A DNA stretch of 11,927 nt from Actinobacteria bacterium UBA959 (lineage in GTDB: Bacteria; Actinomycetota; Actinomycetes; S36-B12; UBA5976), in NCBI GenBank assembly GCA_002293025.1, contig DBCL01000016.1, forward strand, positions 1,533 to 13,459, in the 5' to 3' direction. Position 1 is the first letter of the stretch. Each line of letters begins with the position of its first letter. Under the pieces are notes generated by a model. The model was given only the letters and a program-made list of their open reading frames with translations, did no database searches and was not told the origin of the DNA. This document shows positions 1 through 5,479 of the stretch, piece by piece. The translations under genes and the position numbers were made by a program.

Positions 1-159
1 AGCCAATGGCGCAATAGTTAGAGACTTGTGAGACATGAGCTAAGTATTTCACAATTCATAGGCTGAGCAGATTAAAAAGCTTTGAATGTTACCTCTAGAC
101 GTAGATTGCATTTGTGGTTAGCTTTTTACAACATTGCAGCCGGTTATGCCTTATCTATC
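1..159. other. Left-edge intergenic region, possible gene start leaving the window
   Basis: No convincing gene is contained here. On the minus strand an ATG at 36-34 opens a frame (M S H K S L T I A P L A) that stays open to the window edge, so a minus-strand gene could begin here; I see no Shine-Dalgarno before it. On the plus strand one frame gives a nine-codon tail ending in TGA near base 30, which could equally be the end of a gene. Twelve codons cannot decide. A 9-base inverted repeat (73-81 with 120-128, TAAAAAGCT/AGCTTTTTA) has a 38-base loop and is too weak to call a terminator of the cytochrome b5-like gene. Confidence 0.25.
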
Positions 160-702
160 TTATTTATCTAAAGGCCCCAAGAGGTATCGGTCTAGTTGTT
201 GGTTAGGGGATCCTGATCTCCCATGTTTTGACCTGAAAGCAGAAGTTCCATTAACGCCACATAGTGACTCAATGGCATCGTCCCCGCCTGGATGAGGACC
301 AATCCAGCTAGTTAAGTCATAAACATTGTCATCGATAACTGTCCAGCATTTCGCGCTAGTTCTATTTGCTCGCACCTGCTCCATGGTGTAACTGGTTTTA
401 GTTGGAGTTGTGGGTGTAGTCGGCTTAGCAGGCTCAATTGGCTTAGCAGGCTCCGCCGGTTTAGCAGGTGTGGGGTTGGTTGAAGTAGCTGGCGGTTTTG
501 CAGGAGCAGTGGCTTTAACTTTCACACCTTTGTTCCAAACAAACTTATTGCCTTGCTTAATACAGGTGTATTTAACATTTTTCACCACAGTAGTTTTTTT
601 GACTGGCTTGCAGGCAGTTCCAGGTTTGACCGCTGCTGCTGGCAAACTAAATAAGCCAGCTGCCAAAATGGCTGTTACCACCACCGATATAAACCGCTTC
701 AT
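160..702 (-). CDS. Secreted cytochrome b5-like heme-binding protein
   Basis: Predicted exported protein of 180 residues. The N-terminus (MKRF plus a hydrophobic stretch ending LPAAA) is a signal peptide with likely cleavage near residue 24. A short module with two Cys (C31, C47) and a conserved-looking Tyr/Trp pattern follows. Next is a Pro/Lys/Ala/Thr-rich linker (about 65-103), probably unstructured or wall-spanning. The C-terminal part (about 105-178) is a cytochrome b5-like heme/steroid-binding domain with the HPGG motif (H137) and a second candidate axial His in KHG (H160). C119 and C148 could form a disulfide, fitting an extracytoplasmic site. Redox partner and role are unknown; electron transfer or heme binding outside the membrane is inferred. 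I chose ATG 702 because MKRF matches the neighbouring protease start; an in-frame TTG lies at 708. It is the last gene of a minus-strand run, 61 bases after the EamA gene. Confidence 0.85.
   Translation of the reverse strand: MKRFISVVVTAILAAGLFSLPAAAVKPGTACKPVKKTTVVKNVKYTCIKQGNKFVWNKGVKVKATAPAKPPATSTNPTPAKPAEPAKPIEPAKPTTPTTPTKTSYTMEQVRANRTSAKCWTVIDDNVYDLTSWIGPHPGGDDAIESLCGVNGTSAFRSKHGRSGSPNQQLDRYLLGPLDK
422..475. repeat. Three tandem 18-base units coding the PAKP linker
   Basis: Three adjacent 18-base units (422-439, 440-457, 458-475) share the core GG(C/T)TTAGCAGG. On the minus strand they encode the repeated PAKP(A/I)E-type hexapeptide of the linker between the Cys module and the cytochrome b5-like domain. 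In-frame unit length means copy changes would lengthen or shorten the linker without a frameshift. Confidence 0.75.
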
Positions 703-763
703 GACCAAAGGTTAAATCAGTATCAATCTTTAGCAACTGCAGCAAAGGTGCCCTTTGTCTACC

Positions 764-1690
764 CTATTCCTTAGCACTCTCTGCCAGCACAACCCCGGCA
801 ATGACTACCGCCCCACCCAAAAGCTGAATAGCCAGCAATGACTCATTCAAGACAAAGAAGGCAACTGCCGAAGCAAATACCGGCTCAAGTGTTCCAACTA
901 TCGCCACAGTTCTAGCTTTTAAGTGCGAAAGTGCTACAAAAGATAAGAAGAATGGAGCGATGGTTCCCATCACAATCATCCAAAGCATCATCAAAGATAT
1001 TGAAACCATATTTGAAGAGTTCTCCGGGAAACTGACCTGACCCGAAAAGATGTCAGTGTCAAAATTCCACCAAGGAAGAATTATCGCCCAAAAAATAGTG
1101 CTGGCACCAAACGCTAATGTGACGATGGCAAGTGCAGATCTTTTTTGGACTAACTTTTCACCAGTTATGAAATAAATGGCTAAAGACACAGCCGCCAAAG
1201 CGGCTGCGATAAAACCGATTGAATCAAGGGTGAAGCCATTCCAAATATTAGTTACCAATGAAAGACCAAAAAGGGTTAGTGCAAGCGCTAACCACACCCT
1301 CTTCTTCACAGGTTCTTTCTCACCAAACCTGGCCCAAAGGGCTACTAGAACGGGAGCGGTGTATTCAATAACTAGTGCTACCCCAATTGGCATTCGTTCA
1401 ATTGCCACAAAATAGAGAAATTGAACTAATGCCACACCAATAATGCCGTAGCTAATGATTGGTAGTAATTCTGGTCTTTTAACTTTTAATTGATCTCGTA
1501 CCAAAAATAGTGCAAAAACTAGTAAGACTAAGAAAGCACCAGTTACTCGAATTTGACTAAGCCTGGTGGCATCAATCCCAGAAACTAGCAATGACTTAGA
1601 AACTGAACCATTACTGGCAAACAACAAGATTGAAATAATTAAGGCTACGTGCCCAAAGAGAGCATTCTTGGGCTTGATTCGTTTGGGCAC
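764..1690 (-). CDS. EamA/DMT-family membrane transporter
   Basis: A 308-residue integral membrane protein with the two-repeat, ten-helix architecture of the drug/metabolite transporter superfamily. The first EamA repeat spans about 13-147 and the second about 158-305, each of about five hydrophobic segments. The end of repeat two has the typical Glu-containing pattern (LEPVFASAVAFFVLNESL). Family members export or import small metabolites such as amino acids or nucleobases; nothing here fixes the substrate. The start is GTG at 1690, 36 bases after the protease stop, so the two may be cotranscribed. However, a TAGGGT box lies 7 bases before the GTG and could drive a leaderless transcript; the same AGGG could instead act as a weak Shine-Dalgarno. 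Length is normal for the family. Confidence 0.88.
   Translation of the reverse strand: MPKRIKPKNALFGHVALIISILLFASNGSVSKSLLVSGIDATRLSQIRVTGAFLVLLVFALFLVRDQLKVKRPELLPIISYGIIGVALVQFLYFVAIERMPIGVALVIEYTAPVLVALWARFGEKEPVKKRVWLALALTLFGLSLVTNIWNGFTLDSIGFIAAALAAVSLAIYFITGEKLVQKRSALAIVTLAFGASTIFWAIILPWWNFDTDIFSGQVSFPENSSNMVSISLMMLWMIVMGTIAPFFLSFVALSHLKARTVAIVGTLEPVFASAVAFFVLNESLLAIQLLGGAVVIAGVVLAESAKE
1189..1206. repeat. 7-bp GC-rich hairpin inside the EamA gene
   Basis: CAGCCGC and GCGGCTG form a perfect 7-bp stem around a CAAA loop. It lies in Ala-rich coding sequence (AAALAAV), where such palindromes arise easily, so no function is claimed. Confidence 0.4.
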
Positions 1691-1697
1691 GAGAGGA

Positions 1698-1703
1698 ACC
1701 CTA
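1698..1703 (-). promoter_or_regulatory. Possible -10 box before the EamA start
   Basis: On the minus strand TAGGGT (TAnnnT) ends 7 bases before the GTG start at 1690, the spacing expected for a leaderless transcript. No convincing -35 is seen, and the AGGG within it could instead be a Shine-Dalgarno about 8 bases from the start. Confidence 0.25.
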
Positions 1704-1726
1704 CTCAGTGGGGTTGAGAATTAGTC

Positions 1727-3628
1727 TTAGGACAAGGTGACAGTTGCAGGTTTTGATGTTCCAACACTGTTTACTGCAAATACTCTAATTTTGGTACCTT
1801 TAGAAACAGCAGTGTTTTTAACTATGCAGGTATTGGTCTTAGCTGTTACCCGACAAAGTGATTTGCCAGAAAGAGTCTTGACTTGATAGCCAGTGATAGT
1901 TGATCCACCATCATTTGCAGGCTTTTGCCAAACTAGCTTCCAGCCAGTTGAGGTCTTCACCGCTCTAAATTGAGTTACTTGTCCAGGCGCTGCTGCTAGA
2001 ACTTCAACTTCACCTATTTCTTCAGTTAGTGAATTACCTAAAGATGTCTCAGTTCTAATACCAAGGTTATAACTGCCTACTCCTTTATCTATTTTGCAGC
2101 TGTAGGCAGTAAGAGCTGCGGTACATAAAGTAACTTGGGTATTTAAGTCAATAACCGAAACATTAATGTTGGCTCTTGGCACAGAACCTAATATTTCAGG
2201 GTCTTGCCAGGTGACCACTAATGAGGTCCCCTCAGGTGTGGCGTCTGCTCTAGTTGGGGCAGAACCTGCCCCAACTACAACGTTTAATTCTGCAGGGGTC
2301 CCATCACCTTTGCTGGACTTAGCAAAAACTCGGTATTTAGTGGTGCCCGGTTTGCCAGTAAATGTGCAGGTGAGCTGATCCTTATTAGGTGTGCACTTAG
2401 TTTGGTAACCAATTGGATCACCAATTTCACTTACTTTAATTGTTAGATCTTTGGTTTCACCGGACCATTTCTTGATCTTAAATACAAGTTTGGTACCTGC
2501 ACGATATTTCTTCATCTCAGCTAGCAAATCAGCTACGACTTTTACTGGCACACCACCAACTTCTAAGATGATGTCGTTTGCTTCAATGCCAGCAAGTTCA
2601 GCAGGCGTTTCCAAAATTGTGTTAGTGATCAAGACCCCACCAGTTGGGGCATCATCAACATAAACGCCTAAATATGCACGTTTGGTTTCCAAGACTTCTT
2701 CAACTTGATAAGAAGTGATTGTTGTGGCCTCTGCTACTGGTGTAGTCCATGACAAGGTCACTTGATCCATCGTGGCCTTGGCTGTGAAGTTTTGTGGCTC
2801 AGATGGAGTAGTAGATGCCAAGGCAAATGCTTTAGCCTCTTCAATAATTGTGTTGAAGTAAGTAGCAGAAAAAATAGTCGTGGTGTCTGAGCCTAAATAT
2901 GGCCGAGCGCAAGACATATCTCCACCTGCTTGTGCACCAAGTAATACCCAGTCGTTGCCAATCTTGGTAACGACTGGTCCACCTGAGTCTCCTGGGCAGA
3001 TCGATTTTGTCGAACTACCCCTAGTTTGAAAACTAGAGTTAGTTGGAAAACCCGAAAAAATGGAACGGGGTTGCATGTTCAAAGTTAGTTGCCTAGGAAC
3101 TCCATCGTTGTCAGTATTTAGACCTAATTTTCCATAACCTAGATGCGTAATGAGAGCTCGACTGCTTTGTAAGCTGCTGATCTCAGTTTGGGTAGCAAGA
3201 CGGGTAAGTAGTGGTTTAGCAAGATCTTTGTCTAACACTAAAACTGCAAAGTCATTCGCTTCCACACTATCGCTTGAGTTTGTAAAGCCGTTAACCCAAA
3301 ATCTTTGAATAACTCGAGCTCTGGTTGACTTAACATCTTTGTTTAAGTCAGCACCAGGAGTTGGTATGTAAATCCCATTTGGGAAGAACGTTGCTGCACC
3401 ATTTTCAACAACACAATGTCCCGCAGTTACAACTATTCGCGGCTCAAGAAGTGATCCAGAGCAGAAGGCTCGATTGGAATTTATGCCATGACTCAAAGCC
3501 ACCACAATGCCATTTGAGGTGGCAATTTCGCCCCCTTGAATGGCTAGGGCAGGGGTTGTTGTGAGGGTTGCGGTTAGCACCAAACTGCTAACTACCGCTG
3601 CAGCGAATTGTCTAAATCGCTTCATCAC
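1727..3628 (-). CDS. Secreted trypsin-like serine protease with PDZ and FN3 modules
   Basis: A 633-residue exported protease. The signal peptide is about 1-29, ending PALA; the mature chain would begin IQGGE. The chymotrypsin-fold S1 domain (about 30-270) shows the whole triad: H71 in TAGHC, D126 in NDFAVL, S215 in CPGDSGGP. Cys pairs C56/C72 and C211/C240 match conserved trypsin disulfides. After it comes the first part of an FN3 domain (about 275-312), a PDZ-like domain (about 318-400, with YLGVYV and the AGIEANDIILEVGG pattern), then what looks like the rest of that FN3 domain (about 405-452). Two further FN3-like modules follow (about 457-545 and 548-633). The target is unknown; an extracellular or wall-associated role is inferred. 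I keep GTG 3628 because GGGGG at 3641-3637 is 8 bases upstream; ATG 3625 is the alternative. It leads the minus-strand cluster. Confidence 0.88.
   Translation of the reverse strand: MMKRFRQFAAAVVSSLVLTATLTTTPALAIQGGEIATSNGIVVALSHGINSNRAFCSGSLLEPRIVVTAGHCVVENGAATFFPNGIYIPTPGADLNKDVKSTRARVIQRFWVNGFTNSSDSVEANDFAVLVLDKDLAKPLLTRLATQTEISSLQSSRALITHLGYGKLGLNTDNDGVPRQLTLNMQPRSIFSGFPTNSSFQTRGSSTKSICPGDSGGPVVTKIGNDWVLLGAQAGGDMSCARPYLGSDTTTIFSATYFNTIIEEAKAFALASTTPSEPQNFTAKATMDQVTLSWTTPVAEATTITSYQVEEVLETKRAYLGVYVDDAPTGGVLITNTILETPAELAGIEANDIILEVGGVPVKVVADLLAEMKKYRAGTKLVFKIKKWSGETKDLTIKVSEIGDPIGYQTKCTPNKDQLTCTFTGKPGTTKYRVFAKSSKGDGTPAELNVVVGAGSAPTRADATPEGTSLVVTWQDPEILGSVPRANINVSVIDLNTQVTLCTAALTAYSCKIDKGVGSYNLGIRTETSLGNSLTEEIGEVEVLAAAPGQVTQFRAVKTSTGWKLVWQKPANDGGSTITGYQVKTLSGKSLCRVTAKTNTCIVKNTAVSKGTKIRVFAVNSVGTSKPATVTLS
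2251..2277. repeat. Perfect 12-bp hairpin inside the protease gene
   Basis: TAGTTGGGGCAG (2251-2262) and CTGCCCCAACTA (2266-2277) are exact reverse complements around a 3-base loop. The hairpin lies in coding sequence at the junction between the FN3 half that follows the PDZ domain and the next FN3-like module (residues about 451-459). No T-run follows on either strand, so it does not look like a terminator. Confidence 0.75.
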
Positions 3629-3657
3629 TTTTAATTCCCCCGGTTTCTAATCTTCTA

Positions 3658-3686
3658 ATTTTAGACTAGGAACTGCTAGTTGTCGT
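3658..3686 (-). promoter_or_regulatory. Likely promoter of the protease gene
   Basis: On the minus strand ACGACA (3686-3681) and TAAAAT (3663-3658) are separated by exactly 17 bases. They match the TTGACA/TATAAT consensus at 4 of 6 and 5 of 6 positions. The expected start of transcription near 3651 leaves a short leader containing the GGGGG element (3641-3637) before the GTG/ATG starts. Confidence is limited because AT-rich spacers give such matches by chance. Confidence 0.45.
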
Positions 3687-3794
3687 TCGCTGATCTATAA
3701 CCTGCTTCTTCAACCTATTTTCTAGGGGATTCTTGTTAGTTTCTGGTGAATCGTTCATCTGGAGTAATTTTCCAAAACTAGCAAAAATGTGTCC

Positions 3795-3849
3795 CAAAAG
3801 TTTCCAGCCCGGGTAATAAGGTGGGGCAATAATGCGCTGGAAACTTTTG
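3795..3849 (+). promoter_or_regulatory. Inverted repeat bracketing the carboxypeptidase ribosome binding site and start
   Basis: CAAAAGTTTCCAGC (3795-3808) and GCTGGAAACTTTTG (3836-3849) are perfect 14-base reverse complements. The 27-base interval holds the Shine-Dalgarno-like AAGGTGG (3818-3824) and the ATG at 3832. As RNA this would be a 14-bp stem presenting the ribosome binding site and start codon in its loop; as DNA it could be a protein-binding dyad. The right arm is coding (codons 2-6). Function is inferred. Confidence 0.6.
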
Positions 3850-4749
3850 AGCACCTTGGTCTTATCTGTGGCTTTAGCCACATTTGGCTTGACATCAGTA
3901 TTTGGTGAGTCAGATATTGCCAATAATGAGCAGTTAAACGCAATAGGTGTAGTCGTTAATCAAACTACTGAGTTACCAGTACTGCCAACCACTAAGGCAA
4001 AATCTTTCATTATTGCGGATATGAACACTGGCAAGATATTGGCTGCTAAGAATGTGCACAAGCAACTACCACCTGCGAGCACATTGAAGGCGTTAACATC
4101 TTTAGCATTGCTGAACAAACTTGACCCAGATGATCTGTACACCGCTAAGAGATCAGATGCAAAAGTTTATGGTAACAAGGTTGGTATTTTTCCGGGTCGC
4201 AAATACAAGATTGAATCTATCTGGTACGGGTTATTGCTACATTCTGGGAATGATGCTGGTATGGCATTAGCCCATGCAGGTGGAGGATTGACAAAAACTT
4301 TAGAAGAAATGACTGCTGCAGCCCGTGGTGTTAAAGCAATGAACACAATTCCAAAGTCTCCTCATGGCTTGGATGCACCAGGACAAGTTTCTACGGCGTT
4401 TGATCTAGCTTTAATAGGTCGCGCTGTGTTTGAAAAAGATGAGTTTAGAAGATATGCCAGGACCAAGAGTTATGTCTTTCCTCGATCGGGTCGAGAGAAT
4501 GTGAAGAAGACTCTCTACAACACCAATAAGTTATTAACCACCTATCCAGGACTAATTGCTGGAAAAACTGGATTCACGACCCTTGGGAAAAATACTTATG
4601 TTGGGGCTGCCAGGCAAAATGGTCAGGTACTAATCATCGCCTTCATGGGATTGCCATATGGGCGCGATGCCCTAGCAACTGAACTCTTTGACTGGGGGTT
4701 CGCTGTGGGGAACACAATCGAGCCTGTGGGGCAGCTACCCAAGCCATAA
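3832..4749 (+). CDS. Serine-type D-Ala-D-Ala carboxypeptidase (peptidase S11, PBP5-like)
   Basis: A 305-residue exported penicillin-binding protein that would remove the terminal D-Ala from peptidoglycan stem peptides outside the membrane. The N-terminal hydrophobic segment (about 3-25) is a signal peptide or anchor. The three active-site motifs of the S11 family are present in order: SxxK (S83-T-L-K86), SxN (S138-G-N140) and KTG (K245-T-G247). The spacing is normal, and the FIIADMNTGKIL and HGL regions are typical. The protein ends soon after the catalytic domain, without the C-terminal beta domain and amphipathic anchor of longer PBP5 proteins, so it resembles short actinobacterial forms. 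AAGGTGG lies 7 bases before the ATG. It diverges from the protease gene across 203 bases. Its start region sits within a 14-base inverted repeat, which may affect translation. Confidence 0.92.
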   Translation: MRWKLLSTLVLSVALATFGLTSVFGESDIANNEQLNAIGVVVNQTTELPVLPTTKAKSFIIADMNTGKILAAKNVHKQLPPASTLKALTSLALLNKLDPDDLYTAKRSDAKVYGNKVGIFPGRKYKIESIWYGLLLHSGNDAGMALAHAGGGLTKTLEEMTAAARGVKAMNTIPKSPHGLDAPGQVSTAFDLALIGRAVFEKDEFRRYARTKSYVFPRSGRENVKKTLYNTNKLLTTYPGLIAGKTGFTTLGKNTYVGAARQNGQVLIIAFMGLPYGRDALATELFDWGFAVGNTIEPVGQLPKP

Positions 4750-4768
4750 GTGTTTTAGCTTCCTAAAT

Positions 4769-4791
4769 CTGCAATTACCTGTAGGTAGCAG
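4769..4791. repeat. Imperfect hairpin between the carboxypeptidase and Pr6Pr genes
   Basis: CTGC (4769-4772) pairs with GCAG (4788-4791), and TACC (4776-4779) with GGTA (4784-4787), leaving a TGTA loop and a three-base bulge. No T-run follows, so a terminator role for the upstream gene is doubtful. It lies just before the candidate -10 of the next gene. Confidence 0.25.
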
Positions 4792-4792
4792 T

Positions 4793-4798
4793 TAGCGT
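4793..4798 (+). promoter_or_regulatory. Possible -10 box for a leaderless Pr6Pr transcript
   Basis: TAGCGT (TAnnnT) ends 6 bases before the ATG at 4805. There is no recognisable Shine-Dalgarno in that interval, which favours a leaderless start at or near the ATG. The -35 region is poor, so this rests on spacing alone. Confidence 0.35.
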
Positions 4799-4804
4799 TA
4801 TCCC

Positions 4805-5479
4805 ATGCAGTTAGCCACTAAGAAGAAGTTGTACGGCCTGAACGCCGTGGTTGCTGCTACTGGTTTCTTGATGCAATTCTTTATCGATCTATTTGATCTA
4901 GTTCCTTATAAAAGTGATGTTCCTTCTATTTTGGGGCATAACCCGCCTGGGGCTGCTGGGGCACTGGGGCGAGTTGTTGACTTGCTGAGTTACTTCACAA
5001 TCTGGAGCAATATAACGGTTGCAGTCGTGATGACTTTGCTCTACTTAGATCCATCCCGAGATAACAAATTGTTTCGAATTGTGCGTCTAGATAGTCTGCT
5101 GATGATTACGGTTACTGGCTTGGTTTATCACTTATTGATTGCCCCTTATTACCAGCCAGAGAGTTTTAATATCGTATCTAACCGGCTGGAGCACTACATC
5201 ACACCAGTGCTAACTATTTTGGTGTGGGTAATTGCTGGACCTCGAAAATGGATAAAACTTTCCTATATCCCAGCAGCCTTGGTAATTCCAATTATCTGGG
5301 TTGGTTACACCTTCTTGCGTGGGGCCTTTATCAATCAGTATCCATATGGGTTTATCGATGTAGTTGAGTTAGGTTATTTATCAGCCATCATTACTGTATT
5401 TGTAATTTTATTGTTTGGCGTATTTGTGTGCTTGTGCTACTACTTCTTAGATAAATTAATATCTAAGAAGTTCAACTAA
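4805..5479 (+). CDS. Pr6Pr / FAR-17a-AIG1-like six-helix membrane protein
   Basis: A 224-residue integral membrane protein with about six hydrophobic segments (roughly 10-30, 59-80, 97-114, 130-145, 153-171, 189-215). Its motifs match bacterial Pr6Pr proteins: YFTIWSN near residue 63, TGLVYHLL near 104, LEHYITPVL near 128 and QYPYGFIDV near 178. The bacterial family has no settled function. The eukaryotic relatives AIG1 and ADTRP are Thr/His membrane hydrolases of fatty acid esters of hydroxy fatty acids. T65 and H130 (or H109) are candidates for an equivalent pair, but that is inference. It lies 55 bases after the carboxypeptidase on the same strand, but probably has its own promoter. Its stop codon overlaps the convergent aminotransferase stop by 4 bases, and its last codons contain a perfect 12-bp inverted repeat. 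Confidence 0.8.
   Translation: MQLATKKKLYGLNAVVAATGFLMQFFIDLFDLVPYKSDVPSILGHNPPGAAGALGRVVDLLSYFTIWSNITVAVVMTLLYLDPSRDNKLFRIVRLDSLLMITVTGLVYHLLIAPYYQPESFNIVSNRLEHYITPVLTILVWVIAGPRKWIKLSYIPAALVIPIIWVGYTFLRGAFINQYPYGFIDVVELGYLSAIITVFVILLFGVFVCLCYYFLDKLISKKFN
5442..5471. repeat. Perfect 12-bp hairpin in the 3' coding end of the Pr6Pr gene
   Basis: ACTTCTTAGATA (5442-5453) and TATCTAAGAAGT (5460-5471) are exact reverse complements around a 6-base AATTAA loop. It ends 8 bases before the end of the Pr6Pr gene and begins 4 bases after the aminotransferase stop on the other strand. It is AT-rich and lacks a following T-run on the minus strand, so a terminator or mRNA 3'-end role for the aminotransferase is possible but not typical. 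Confidence 0.65.

Noticed and set aside
1..159. tRNA or other structured RNA at the left edge
   Set aside because: No T-loop GGTTCGA-like sequence, acceptor pairing or anticodon arm could be found on either strand.
410..715. Plus-strand 101-residue open frame rich in Gly, Ala and Val
   Set aside because: It is the antisense shadow of the PAKP-repeat and signal-peptide region of the cytochrome b5-like gene, whose domain motifs are unmistakable.
743..757. CAAAGG/CCTTTG hairpin between the EamA and cytochrome b5-like genes
   Set aside because: The stem is only 6 bp with a 3-base loop and no T-run on either strand; too weak to call a terminator or to split the minus-strand run into separate units.
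3666..3923. Minus-strand 85-residue open frame spanning the protease/carboxypeptidase gap
   Set aside because: It runs antisense through the carboxypeptidase start and signal peptide, has no recognisable domain, and covers the regulatory region; it looks like chance.
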